Assembly: GCF_018991925.1 (NCBI RefSeq)
Contig: NW_024720711.1
Span: forward strand, 6,258,528 to 6,322,527
DNA: 64,000 bases
Direction: 5' to 3'
DNA from: Homarus americanus
Taxonomy: Eukaryota > Arthropoda > Malacostraca > Decapoda > Nephropidae
Positions 1-14,179 of the stretch are shown in pieces (position 1 is the stretch's first letter; the number at the start of each line of letters is the position of its first letter). The notes below the pieces were generated by a model, which did no database searches, was not told the DNA's origin, and worked only from the letters and a program-made list of their open reading frames with translations. A program made the translations under genes and the position numbers.

Positions 1-82
1 TAATATACATGGGTTAACGTAACAACCAAGAGTTTATGTAACATACAAGGGTATATTTAACATACATGGGTTTATGTAACCA
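1..82. repeat. Degenerate short tandem repeat at window edge
   Basis: Three imperfect copies of a motif like GGGTTTATGTAACATACA follow one another and run off the left edge. Period is roughly 25-31 bases. It is probably the end of a longer minisatellite outside the window. Confidence 0.35.
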
Positions 83-239
83 CCACGGAATTGTATAACA
101 AGTGCACACAGTAGTCTAACAAAATCCCTCCTTTATAAAAATAAAACGAAATCAGAAACGCTTTTTTCTAATCTTAAAAAATACATACCAAGAAGTTAAT
201 ATTTTAATTGCACTGTTAATCAACAATAGGCTATGGTGT

Positions 240-242
<3 letters not shown>

Positions 243-294
<52 letters not shown>
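243..294. repeat. (AG)n microsatellite
   Basis: Perfect AG dinucleotide run of about 26 units. Confidence 0.97.
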
Positions 295-297
<3 letters not shown>

Positions 298-2202
298 GAA
301 GAAGCACATTCTGACTGGTGATAGAGTGGGTTAAGACTAGTGGGCTGGCCTTGGTCCTACACCACCCTGCACACTCGAGGCAGCCCTGGTCATACTTAAT
401 GATGGTTAGGCATTTCCACTTCTCCTACTACTGTACTCACTAGCAAAACCTGGTGAACATGGGGAGATGAGCCATCCTCCCGGCCCTTTCTACATGATGA
501 CACCAAAGACTCCCATCATTATTAAACTGTGTCACGCTGCTCTCGCTGCTGTGTTGCAATAATACCAACATGATATTATTGGTCACGTTGCTCTCTCACA
601 GATTTGCTATTCAAGAGCAAACCTTCTAAGGCTTACTATTTTCCATATATAAATTTGCTATCTTTGAACTCGTCAGCGTGTGTTATAGACGAGTTATAAG
701 ATCTTCATAACTTTTCCTATCGAAGCCCTCAGAAGACACTTTAAACAACAGTTTTAAAAATCATAGGTGGCAATTCAAGGGTGAGTTGAGTAACAGATCC
801 GACTAACACTTATTTTTAGGTAACTCATCTAAGTGTCATCTTACAATACCTATATTATAAATGAACCATTGAAACTCACAGTAAAATTTATAATTAATGC
901 TTTAAGCATTTTCTTGTCCCAGTAACTATGCCAGAATGAACTAGTTTCTCACAGCACAGTGGTCAGTACCCTCTGCGAGCCACAGATTACCATCCCATTT
1001 CTATATTTACATACCTAATTAACAGCAGCATATGACCACAGGGGACAAAGCAACGGAAAAAAATAGAGGCCTTTGGCGCTTTCCTCTATGATCTGCCGCC
1101 CGCCATCCTCACCGCCAACCCTGCACGTGGGTAGTTTTATTTAATATAAAAATCGACCATATTGTCACTTTCAGGGGTGGTTTCCCTATCCCTTTTAGAA
1201 TAAATATGAATTTTGACTTCTGTGGCGCTTTGTTCACTCTGGTTGTACACGTCTCGTACATTCCTGCTACTAGACACTGTTTTCTATTGGCCCAATCATT
1301 AAGTCAGATTGTCTTTTCAAATACTGTACCTTATTTTGTACCCCTTAATTGCTGTACAAGCTTCCATAGCCCTACACTTGAGGTTTATTAGTTGAAGACA
1401 GGGAGACAGGGTTCCTCCACTACGTCAACAATGGTGCTGAACACAACGAAGAGTACAGTACAGTGTGTCGCCCGCGAGGGTGTTCCACCTCAACATGATT
1501 CAGACAATGTGAATTCCAGGGTTGATGGCAACATAATGCTCTAGGATATTATTCCAGATGTGGTATGTTAATCACGTTTTCTCCATTAATGATGTGTTTA
1601 AATTATTCATCTCGTTAATTAATTCAGCTTAAGCCAAATTTAAATATTACGCCATGTTTACTCTACAAACAGATTAATATAAGCAAAGTAAAACAGTATA
1701 CCAGGCACTGGTGGATTTAGATTATCTTATCATATTCAAGTAATGTTACGTAACTCTTGTCACAACAACTGCGTAGAGTACAAGGGACACATTTTCCGTG
1801 TCAAAATTATTGTCTCCAACGATGTTGTTCCACGTTATCGGTTTACTAAATTAAGATTTATTCAACTAATGTTATAGTGCATTCAAAGATTATTCTCAAA
1901 TTATGTGTTACGTAATTCTTGGGTGTACATTTTGTGTGTGGTGTGTACGGGTACATTACCGTCAGTCAGGCACATCTGTCACCAGCAAACAGATCAGTAG
2001 AACACTGACAGAGACAGTATAACATAGATCAACAAGAACTAGTCAAAGCTGCGTTAGTGGTCGTAGCCTCGGAGGCGTTAATGAAACGTAATGAAAAAAG
2101 TGACTAGTGCAGAAAAAAATATAATCATTAATTCAGAAAAGGCGGGGAACTAAGCTGTGTAACGGAGCAAAACAGAAATGTGACCCATGTGAGATGAACG
2201 AC
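295..2202. other. No recognisable feature
   Basis: AT-rich unique sequence. The only open frame of note (61 codons from 1206) has no recognisable domain, no repeat and no convincing splice context. I see no gene or mobile element here. Confidence 0.6.
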
Positions 2203-2222
2203 CACACACACACACACACAGA

Positions 2223-2264
<42 letters not shown>
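2203..2264. repeat. (CA)n followed by (GA)n
   Basis: A short CA run (about 2203-2220) is followed by a GA run (about 2229-2264). The GA run is the left edge of the first copy of the tandem duplication described next. Confidence 0.9.
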
Positions 2265-2268
<4 letters not shown>

Positions 2269-2384
2269 TGGTAAAGACCTCAAGGAGCACACCACACGAG
2301 AGAGGTATTATCTCACTTCGACGAATCCATTATGGATAACTTGTTCCACCAAAAATTATTATAACAAATTTAATAAACCTTACT

Positions 2385-2588
2385 ACTGTAAACCTGTAGA
2401 TAACTGCAACCTCTTGATCTAGGGTCACAGGTTATGCCCTTATATCCCCAGTTACTCACTGTGAATGGCACCTAGTTTTAACCTTAAAGGTGAGGAAATA
2501 AAGTATGTATGTGCTTGTTGACCCGGCCCTCCCTGCTACAGAAATACAGCTAAGTATATTATTATTATTATTTACTGTCCACACAAGA
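2385..2588 (+). mobile_element. Decayed tRNA-derived SINE (copy A)
   Basis: This is the homologue of the better SINE at 2723. The B-box region reads GGGTCACAGGTTATGCCC and the right acceptor arm is reduced to ATATCCCC. The left acceptor arm and A box are no longer recognisable. It ends in a short ATT run. It came with copy A of the tandem duplication rather than by an independent insertion. Confidence 0.6.
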
Positions 2589-2722
2589 CACAGAGAGAGA
2601 GATAGATGGTAAAGTAAGGAGCACACCACACGAGAGAGGTATTATCTCACTTCGACGAATCCATTATGGATAACTTGTTCCACCAAAGAATTTATTATCA
2701 AACAAATTTATATAAACCCTTA

Positions 2723-2955
2723 GGGGATGTGATGGCCAAGTAGATAAAGTGCACGCCTCTTCATCTAAGGGTCACAGGTTCGTGCCCGGGACATCCCCAG
2801 TTCACTCAGCTGTGAATGGCTGCCTAGTTTTAACCTTAAAGGTGAGGAAATTGAAGGATGTCGAGTGCTCTGTTGACCACGTTCCCTCCCTGTGTACAGA
2901 AATACAGCTAAGTATACAGTAAGCTGTGTCTGCACTGTCCCTACAAGACTCACTT
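2723..2955 (+). mobile_element. tRNA-derived SINE with intact tRNA-like head
   Basis: Positions 2723-2798 form a 76-base tRNA-like unit. The 7-base acceptor arms GGGGATG (2723-2729) and CATCCCC (2792-2798) pair perfectly. An A-box-like TGGCCAAGTAGATAA lies near the 5' end, and a B-box-like GGTTCGTGCCC lies in the T-arm position. The anticodon arm does not pair, so it is not a working tRNA; the TCTTCATCT stretch most resembles a lysine or glutamate anticodon region. A tRNA-unrelated body follows (CTGTGAATGG.., TTTTAACCTTAAAGG..) to about 2955. In SINEs such a head is an internal RNA polymerase III promoter. Minus-strand open frames across it are shadows. The exact 3' end is not certain. Confidence 0.7.
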
Positions 2956-4948
2956 TCACTTCCACATAATCTTTCGAGAATGAAAGAGACGCCCATTTCT
3001 ACCTCACGCCCACCCACCCACCTAGACGTTTCCACCATAGTGAACAAGTGAATGTCAGTATACGAACTTCACTCGTGCCGTCTCAGTGTTGTCGTTCATC
3101 ACACTTACCTGAAAAAGACAGAAAACAAATATTAAACATGGGATACAAGTTGTCAATGTTAATACTGAACACACAAAAAATATCAATATACTGTATATTG
3201 TTAAAAATGAAGCAACTAACTCAAATGTAGGCCGATCTTAATGAAAATGCACAGTATCACACACACATACACAAGATAAGTTCACGTTTAACTGTTCTCA
3301 GTAAATATTTACCGTACTAAATTAATCCCTACTTAGTTAATATCTAAACGCTTAAGCACTCACTTCATCGCTCGTTGTAGTGTCCCGTTTTTTAAGATAG
3401 TACAATAGCTATTTAAGCCTTATCACGGGCCGTCTTATCCTCGGCCCCCAACATCCTCGCTGGGTATTCTACCAAAACATTTGTGGAAACTGTATCTTTT
3501 ACTTATGGGGAAAAAAAATAACATGCAAATTCAACAACTGACAACCATTTAAGACAATGTCCTATTAAAAATGCCTTGTCTTAACCTCTCATGACGTCAT
3601 TACCTCCCCTGAGATCCGTACCTCCATCTGCACTTCCTCTTACGTCTGCACCTCTCCTTACGTTTGTGCCTCATGTCCGTCCCTACGTCTGTTAGTTTAC
3701 ATGTCTCGTTTATACTCCTGTTCTTTTGTGTTATTACTCACGTGGACAAGGCAGCGCGAGAAATTAAATCAGTTCCATATGTACCAATGTATCAATGCAT
3801 GTCGGCAGCTGAACTCGTGTTACAATCCTAGTAGAACTATCAGTGTCGGGGAAAAGAGCCAGCAAAGGCTGTCCTGTTGGCACAGTCCTTACAGACAAGT
3901 GGTGCCACACTTGCTGTCACGTGTCAAATTCGCTGTCGGTGACTAAAAAACAGAAGACCCCAAAAATTAGAGAATGGAATTCGGGAGCGGAAATTCTCTT
4001 AATGGCGTACCAAATTATTCCACCGAGCTAAACTTTTTTTTCTTTTTTTAAGGCAGTCGAGCGGACACAACGCCAGCCTCCTGTCTATTATCACTGGTTT
4101 ACTCCCCTGGCGCCCCTCGTCACTCTTAAGTGATCATGGATACCTTACTTAGTTGGTAAAATGAACGTAATCGAATTTAGTGTCAGCTACACTGTCTTCT
4201 TTGTGTACCAACTCTAGTATTCAATATGCTATATCCAGACTGCCACCAGGGTTAAGTTATGGGATCAATTTGTGTTTTACGAGAGGAAACTAGATACAGT
4301 ATTGTGTCCAATATTAAGATATCTGACATACACAATGTATAGGCATGTATATTATACATGTCTACATCCGATCTAAAGAAGGAGTTTTTTACTCCTGAAA
4401 TTCGTCAATGGGTTGAAGGAAGAAACACACAAATACAAAAATATATATAAATACACACACACACAGAACTATACGCATGAACATAACCAAGCACCTACTG
4501 TACACATACACAGACAGAGGTACACACAAACACATGTTCATATACGAAAAGCACATTCACACACTTGTCTCAGCCTTCATAGGGTAAGGACGTGTGTAGT
4601 CGGCGCTGCCCGCTAACGCGGCCGTGGTCTCTTGATCATGGAGACAGCTGCCAGCCCGGTCTGTCGGGTCTTCCCCTCCCCCATCTCCGCCTTCCCATCT
4701 GGATTTATCAACAACCTCACACCAACAGTACAGTGCAAAGATTGACGATCAACCCACAAGTGATATACAAAAGTGGCAATTTCAACTCGAAGGAAAAGCA
4801 CAAAAACACAGCAATACTGATTGTGGCTGGATCTGACCTAACCTGACCTGACCTCACGGCTTCACCTGACCTAACCTGAAGGATGGATCACACCTGCATT
4901 GCCCCAAGCTACTGTCCTGGCCACGTAGCCACACACCTGCCCAACCGC
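2956..4948. other. Mostly unique sequence
   Basis: No gene or element recognised apart from the splice-like signal at 3103-3130 on the minus strand. A short CA-rich patch lies near 4440-4560, and CCTGACCTAACC-like pentamer remnants lie at 4838-4880, just before the truncated LINE. Confidence 0.55.
3103..3130 (-). promoter_or_regulatory. Candidate recursive (ratchet) splice site
   Basis: Read on the minus strand the sequence is a strong pyrimidine tract (TTTTCTGTCTTTTTCAG) joined directly to GTAAGTGTG. A complete 3' splice site therefore abuts a consensus 5' splice site with no exon between (junction 3109/3108). This is the known signature of zero-length exons used to remove long introns stepwise in Drosophila and vertebrates. 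It could also be an ordinary donor of a short exon, or chance. A similar site on the same strand lies at 48006-48030. Confidence 0.35.
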
Positions 4949-5155
4949 ATCCAGCCCATACGAGCACGAACTGGCTGCTACAAGAACAGCCCAGTCCCAA
5001 CCATTGTAAAAATTATCAACACCTAATTATTATATATCATATTTGTATTACTTATGTTACTTGTACATCATTTGTAAATCAAGAGAACCATTCCCCGATT
5101 ATGTAATTGTATATTTTCAGCCTTCCGGCTGCCATGCTCTTTCAATAAACCGTTA

Positions 5156-5207
<52 letters not shown>
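4949..5207 (+). mobile_element. 5'-truncated LINE copy, same family as 17.5 kb
   Basis: From about CCGCATCCAGCCCATACG onward this matches the end of the LINE reading frame and 3' untranslated region at 18676-19000, including CAGTCCCAACCATTGTAAAA. It keeps the hairpin CAGCC-TTCC-GGCTG (5118-5131), the AATAAA (5144-5149) and a long (ATT)n tail to 5207. Compared with the 17.5-kb copy it lacks roughly 95 bases just after the stop codon, so the two belong to different subfamilies or this one has a deletion. 5' truncation is typical of LINE insertion by target-primed reverse transcription. Confidence 0.9.
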
Positions 5208-6941
<1,734 letters not shown>

Positions 6942-7871
6942 CATATTGTGCGTCAGACAAACTACTAAAAATTAAAGGACAACAGTAATATTCAAACACT
7001 GAATTACTATCCTACAGTTGCTTAAGATTCAAAAAACATTATATTAAGACCACAACAACATGACAAAGCTCTCACACTCACACAACTCGTAAACCTCAAC
7101 TACGGCCAGCGGCTTAAGCTCAAGACCTAACCTGCAAAAATAGGAGGTAAAGGATGAACATACAAACACTGGAGGTGATAAATGTCACGGGTTTAAAGCA
7201 TGAATTTTACGGGTAACGGTTGGTGGGAGAGGACTCGTATTTAGCCAGGATCTAGGACCCTCCACACTGTTGTCTCTGATTACCATCATGACCACCACCA
7301 TTATCATCGCCCGTTCATACCTCACCCTTTATATAAATCTTCGTATACCCTTAAGATTGCCATTACCAAGTCGGATCCTTGGAACAAATTTGTCAGGTTT
7401 GTGTACAAAATTCATTGTGCAGTAAGTTACCTCACTATTGCTCCTCGTCCTTCCTCCTACGTCGTTTAGTACATGAAACAGTTCTGTACCACAGCGGTAA
7501 ACCTTACTAAGTTGAAGAAAAAAAAGCCACAAAAATTAGGAAACTGTCCATGTCAACCATACATTGATGCATGCGAGGCATTTGACCATTTCTTTATTCC
7601 TCTGCCACATTAGGGAAGGATGGAATAATGCCCATAAGAAACCTCTAAGTGGGGAGGGTATATAATACCGACAGAGATGCAAGGCATGTAAAGGGAAGTC
7701 ATAAAATAGGCTAAGACAACAAGCAGACATTAGCTCCTATCCTCAACTTATGAGCACGACACATAAAAGTGGATCTTAGTATTAACGCCACAGACATTAA
7801 CTGGTACATTCACACCGTGATAATGTAACATATCTTGTCACCACAAAATTAGACAATCTATCAGTGAACTT

Positions 7872-7925
7872 CCGAGAAGTGACAACAGCCCGAGAAGTGA
7901 CAACAGCCCGAGAAGTGACAAGATC
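7872..7925. repeat. 18-bp unit in three copies
   Basis: CCGAGAAGTGACAACAGC occurs three times head to tail, the last copy diverging in its final bases. A small young tandem duplication. Confidence 0.9.
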
Positions 7926-8397
7926 AAAACGTCCTTAACTCGTCGCACAGATACTCTCCAAGCATTACTGGATTACCGTATGCAAACAAGAGGGTCGCTT
8001 TTCATAGAAAGACTTGCCCTCAGTATACATATTTAGTTAAGGTACTTTAGACCCTACCTAATGCGAAGTGAACGTGACAAGTTAATGTCGAGAGGCAGTC
8101 TGTAATTTTCATCCCATTTCGACGTTATTTTTGTTCATTACACTTAGCGCTTTCTACAGTAAAGTCTCGGTGTAATTTTGACGTCATTTTGGATATTACT
8201 TTTGTTGTTTTATCCAGTTTAGGAGCGTTCTTACTTAACGTGCGATGCGTTGTGAATCAAGAGTATAAATACTTTGTACATTCCACACTTTTTGTCGATG
8301 GATTATTAGATGACCAGACTTTTTTCAGAAATTTTCACTCCTTGACTCTCCTCCTCACATTTCAAGGACAATTTAACCATCTTAGGGGAAGGAGTAG

Positions 8398-8600
8398 CTG
8401 AAGCGGAGAGAAGATGGGTGAGTAGGGAGGGGCGGAGGGAAAGAGGAAGGGTGGAGAAAAAAAGAAGGCGGGGGAAACGAGGAGGAAGGGTCCCGGAAGA
8501 AGAGGAGGAAGAGGAGGAGCAGCAGGAGATATTTTGATGAAGAATATCAAAGAGGAGGAGTGGGATAGAAGAGGAAAGATAAAAGAGGAGAAAGATGGCC
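8398..8600. repeat. Purine-rich low-complexity tract
   Basis: The plus strand is almost entirely A and G with GAGGAGGAAG-type motifs. A 108-codon minus-strand frame rich in Ser, Pro, Leu and Phe is the translation of this tract and is not a gene. Confidence 0.7.
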
Positions 8601-10799
8601 ACGCCTGGGTGAGACCTTATGATCCTCCACACTACTGCGGGAACCTGATGAGGCGGTGTAAAAAATACTGTTATGTTTATATTCTCTCCTGAAAAGTGAC
8701 AAGGTAGGTAAGGTTCATATTACGTGGTTTCCTTCATAAAATCTTAGACAAAGTAAGTTTATATTTCAAAACCTTAATGATGACTTTTTACAGCACAGTA
8801 ACAAAGGAAGCGTATAGAGCAGACTCGTATTTAAAACAAATGTATTAAAGTAAACTAAAACATGTATCTATCACTCACGGTACTCTGCTTTTACACAAGT
8901 TATCCACAACAATTTAGATTATCACAGGTAAGATTATATACGGTACGACACATTTCTAAGCCAAATTCACACATTAATTATCTAACGAGCAGTGTCGCCA
9001 GTTTTCTACTTTCACTTTGGCTGTGTCTGAAAACCAAGCAACATTTTTACATACCTATTTTTCTAATGGAAACTTTATGTAAATCAAATGAAGTAATTTA
9101 TTAATGTACATTGATAACCTTTCGAAACTGTTACCGTCACTTGGTAACTACAAAAAATAAATCTACAAAATCTGCCTTGTCTAGGACACTATGTCAATTG
9201 GATTACGTATTTGTACTCGTGCTGAAGAGCTACAAGACAACGACAAACACAACGACGTTTCTTCCATATGGACGATCAGTACCAAGTCAATATGCTCCTT
9301 TATGCCATGTAATTTGACAATAAAAAGCATACGAAGTTCTGAGAATCAACCCTAGTAACGTTGTACAGTAAATTTAAGTAAATAGGACGAAGAATTTAAT
9401 AGTAAAATATGATGTGGAATTTCTGGCAGCAGTTTGTAGCCAAGAATCAAAATCACTCCCTTGCAAGGTTACCGGTATCCATATAACAGCCAGAGACAGA
9501 CAGACTCACTCTCTGATTCTGTAATGAACTTATTCTTTTCTCGGCTTCCTAAATATAGTGTAACGGTCACGAGGTCACTGCTGGTTCACTCTTTGGCAAT
9601 AAGTGTAACTGTGGGATCAACTCCATCACAAAAAGATCCCTCACACGTTAATTCCCACAAGAGGTCATATGGGGAAGGTGTTGAAGCGGTTAAATAATGT
9701 TCCACAAGTGAATATTTCCCAGGCACACGTCTCACTTGCAGGCACTGTAGCCGATACCGACGATGCCTCACCCACTCTTGGCTCCCTTAGCAACCCTTAC
9801 AGTTCTTAGTGCTGGTTCTTCAGTGAGTCGCATAACGGTAAACTATCGGACATACCGTATTCTTTAGTAATGTGAAGGATTTTTTGTTTGTTCATATGAT
9901 AATTATGTTAGAAAAAATATAATTAAAGGTATAAATGGCTATTTGGTTTAGTATGACTTGCCAACAACTAACTAGAAAGAATTGTAACGAAGCTTTGTTG
10001 ATAGGTTAATTAAGGCGAGGTGGTTTGCTTTACTGAAGAGTAACTATTGAGGATGGAGTATTAATATATTGTTTAATGTATTAATATTGTAACGGCGCAA
10101 ATAACCAACGCAGACAAAAACATCTAGAGCAAAAAATAACAGCAACTCCTGCAGACTAATCATACTAATGTGTGTATCATCAGCTTTAGTAGTTACTGGG
10201 CACATACTGAATCACATATAACTACGATTACGACACCAGTAACAGGATATTCGTAAATGGGAATTACTGAATCGGTCCTTTACATGTAAATTTGTACTTG
10301 TAATGACATTTCTAATTAAACTGTCTGACAAAGCCATTCCATTACAGTAATAATGCAGGAAGACTTCTGCTACACGGCCATGGTATAAGAAAAAGGAACC
10401 AAGACTATAGACGCAATCCTGTTACCTGGTGAAAAATGTGGAGATGCTGGCGAGATCCTTCCCTCTCAACAATTTATATCTTGTTAGCCAGCTACTTGGT
10501 AATTAGGGCTTGTCAGCCAGTTTTTTTTAAAGTCAGTGACTTCCTTCATTACCACACTAAAACTTATTCCATCTAATAAATCAACACAATTCTTAAAAAC
10601 CCGCACCTCAAGGCTGTCTTTCTTATACTGTATACGAAAAAATCTTTGTTTAGCATTTGGGAAAAAGTCTTACAGGGCAATAAAAAAAAATTATGAGAAC
10701 ACTTTTATCCATGATACACTCACTCGCTCCTTATGATCATAAGTGGTAACCGGGAGACGGTAATATGGTCCCTGTCCTTACATCGACCCCTAATTACTT

Positions 10800-11530
10800 C
10801 CTAGAAGATGATTCACGTGTGATGGACAACATGACCTACGGCCGGTATACGCCTCTGGTCCACCTCCATGATTCAGCTTTGATTTACAATGGGAGATGTT
10901 GCCGCCGTGCGACCGTCTGCACCCTATCTCCAGCGGGTTAATTCCCGGCTGCACCGCAGTAACGTCCTTCACACCATACCTTTGGGTCCGGATTCTCAAT
11001 AACTTGTATGCTAAATTTCTTCACTATCTAAAGATATAAGAATGTACCTAACTGAATTAAAACAAAATAAACAAAATGGAACCAAATATCTACAGTACAC
11101 ATACTCTAGAGTCTAGACTCTCTAGACAAGAGTTTACAGTGGCTGTGGAGACGTTCTTTAAATACCAAGTTCGAGTACAATACCAAAATACTGATTTTCT
11201 ATGATTCCAACCCCTGGACAGTAAAGAGATAGTCCAAATCGTCTCTAGCTTGGGTGTAACCCTTTGTTTATTTTCCTTCAGTAAAAACATAAATCATGAC
11301 ACAGTGACGTATTTACAGTGCGACTTTCAGTTCCTCCCCATCCAGAGGGAGCGATGCACCACTACCAAAGAACAATGGAACATCTTATCGCTGTGCTACC
11401 CTCAGCTCCTCTAATACCAGGATGATGATTCACCCTTGATATACAATGTGAAGACACCAAGTCTGCCATCCTCGGCTCTTTCACCACCTCAAGGATAAAT
11501 CAATACTGATATAAAATGGAACCCCTGAGT
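10800..11530. repeat. Very degenerate dispersed or tandem motif
   Basis: A motif close to GATGATTCACCTTTGATATA followed by CAATGNGAAGA recurs near 10806, 10867, 11420 and 11490 with heavy divergence. It may be an ancient satellite. The unit length cannot be fixed by eye. Confidence 0.3.
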
Positions 11531-12689
11531 GGTGTGCCACCCTGGGTCCATTTCCTCAAAGGCTCGTACGATGAATATTCCTTCCTCGTAACTGATTGTG
11601 TGAGGATGGTCCAAACTGGTTAACTTAAGGGTGAAATAATTACGAACAAGGGTAGAAAACATACCTTGACTACGTAAGTCCACTTAGCACCAGTCTGGGA
11701 ACAAGAGTAGCGTGCAGAGTCCTTGGAAAAAGATTTTTTATGTTCTATATGTCAGCCGCTAGTGAACTACATATTCAAGGTAAGAGTTTCAGTATAATTT
11801 TGATACCAAGTTTTGTACTTTAAGTCAAACAGTTACGAGGAATAACTATCGTACGAACCTTTGAGTGTCTGGGCCCAGAGCCCACACAATATGTGACTCT
11901 TGGATACTGCAACAGTCAGCAAAATAAGAATAAACTGATTCAACAACGTTTCAATTGTGAATTAGTTTGTCTTAGAAACTCAAGAGGCGTAATACTAGAC
12001 GAATTAACAATTACCACCTCTTCACCCGTGACATAGTCTAATAGCTTTAGTTTAATAAAATAAATAAGTTGTTCCTTCCGGTGTTTAGAATACATTCTCT
12101 TTTATTTATTGGCTGCAGCAAGATTTTAACACGAATCTCAAGTAGAACCTTATTTATAAAGGATAAAATACAATACAAAATAACATTGAAGATAATAATA
12201 CTATAAAAATATTATCAAAATACATAATAGCACAAATCTAAATAAATTCAAACTTAGAACGTTCCAAGCAAGTACCTGCGACTATGTATGAGTTTCAAAA
12301 CAAGGAGCAATTAACAAATACGATTTCAAGTTTTTCCTCTTAATGAAGACAACAACAGCAACAATTGGCACAAGCTGACAAGCTAAGCATCATTGCTGGC
12401 AATTAAGGGATGTAAAATGAGATAGACTTTGTGGCGGGCGGTACGAGTACAAGAATGTGAGGTAAGGTGAGGTGCAACAACTAATGGCTGGGTTTTTTTA
12501 TAAGGAGGCAGGTGTGAGAGGAGGAGGTATGTTGGCGGCCACACCAGCGGTACAAGCCATCTCATCTGGTCTATGTCCGCTGCTGCTACTACTACTATTA
12601 CTACACCCACACCGCTACTAACACTACTGCCTCCATACAGCTACTACTACTATATTGTTACTACCCTCATACAGCTACTATCTCCTTCG
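11531..12689. other. No recognisable feature
   Basis: AT-rich unique sequence with a short (CTA)n-like patch at about 12578-12660. Confidence 0.5.
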
Positions 12690-12860
12690 TTTAAGCTACC
12701 CGCCACCTAAGACAGCCACCTTCTGACCATCTTGCCCTATTTAAGCCAGTCACCTCTTAGCATCCTTCCCATATTTGAAATAGCCGCCTCTTGCCCATAT
12801 TCCTTTGGTTAAAGCCATCCATTTCCTGACCACCTTCCCCTATTTAAAGCTAGCAGCCAT
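12690..12860. repeat. Degenerate ~50-bp tandem repeat
   Basis: About three diverged copies of a motif combining CACCTCTTGACCA, CTTCCCCTATTT and AAAGCCA follow one another. Confidence 0.45.
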
Positions 12861-14179
12861 CACCTATTTGATCAATTCTAACCCTCACTCACCGTTCCCC
12901 AGTGAGTAAATCACCGCCATTCTTATCATCACAAAGTCTTTCTGTATTTTTAACTAGACACCTCCCGACCACCAATCATTACCTTAATAGTCTTACCCAG
13001 TAAACTTTTTAAAACACTTACTATAAAAAGACAGATCCACAATATATCACACTTGTCAAATTTATTCAAATGGAAAACCAAGAATATTATAAAAAAAAAA
13101 CAATAGCTTCAAACATTTTCAAAATCATTCAATGGTATGACAACTTACTTGTTTATTTTCAGATAATAAAAAGTGAAAGAAGTGTGACAATGAACCAGAG
13201 AAACAGTGAGACATAAGTGTGACAATAGTAAGATATTTTCGGGGAATGAGACAGGTCGGTGTTGGCGAGCGAGTGGTAGTCCTACAAAACAACGCCTCCA
13301 GTTCGTACTCTTCAGCTACTGAAGCCCACCTGCATATTTGCCAAGTTGCCACATTCTACACTCATCCGCCTAACACCAACTCACCTGCTTAGAGTAAAGC
13401 ACGTCCATGTTAAGCACAAATCGCAGGAAATCAGATCATCGGAGCGTGAAGAGCGGATGTGACAATGAAGCAACAAAGTGTTTTAACAAGGATGCGAACA
13501 AGTACCGCCCTCTGGCACTCCCGCACGGTGTGTCCTCCCACTAAACTTACCACTCCACAACTGCTCGAGCCCATAGTTGACACTGTCAACATTCACCACA
13601 ATATGAACTTAGTGATCAATTCCAAGAGAAGATATTTACTTCAGTCAAACTAAAGTGAAAACTAATAGTTCTGTCAAGAGAATCTAAATAAGCAAACAAT
13701 TTAGGCTTCACTTTATTAAACTCTTCAGAATAACCCGGTTGTGACTCAAGAGATGCTACACCTAGTATGACAACTTTTCACCATATGGTCATTCTTCTGT
13801 GAATATTCCCTGACTGGGCAAAAGTTCAACTTCTACCAACATGTCTGGAGACGCCCAACCACACAGCTGCAACACCTGAAAGACACATCTGTCCACAACG
13901 ACCCGCGGTGACAGCAAAAAAGATGAGCTTTACCCATAAATATTTTCTACATTTCAAACTTGATGTGGGAGGCGACAAACAGAATAAACTCAATACTAAT
14001 AGGTAAACATAAACGCGAAAAAGTTTCATTAAAATAGTGGTAAATAAGTGTTTAAGTAAGGCCAGTGTGGGTTTTATTTTGCACGGACTGTCAACGTGAT
14101 TATGGCAGGCCGCGTCCCATGACCTCGCTGGGAATAGTGGCCATAAACTCAGCAGCGCCGAGTGACGCCAGCCACACAC
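12861..14179. other. No recognisable feature
   Basis: A 75-codon minus-strand frame (13125-13352) ends just after a consensus donor-like CAA/GTAAGTTG on the minus strand (about 13142-13150). I cannot recognise its protein, and this is not enough to call an exon. Confidence 0.4.

Larger units (their letters stand above)
2222..2955. repeat. Tandem duplication, two ~365-bp copies
   Basis: Copy A (about 2222-2588) and copy B (about 2589-2955) share the same order of landmarks. These are GA run, GATAGATGGTAAAG, a block ending ATGGATAACTTGTTCCACC, the tRNA-like head with GGGTCACAGGTT, TTTTAACCTTAAAGGTGAGG, AAATACAGCTAAGTATA, and an end like ACTGTCC..ACAAGAC. Copy A has many single-base losses and substitutions in the tRNA-like part, while copy B keeps a well-formed one. 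The duplicated block therefore contains one SINE per copy. Confidence 0.85.
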
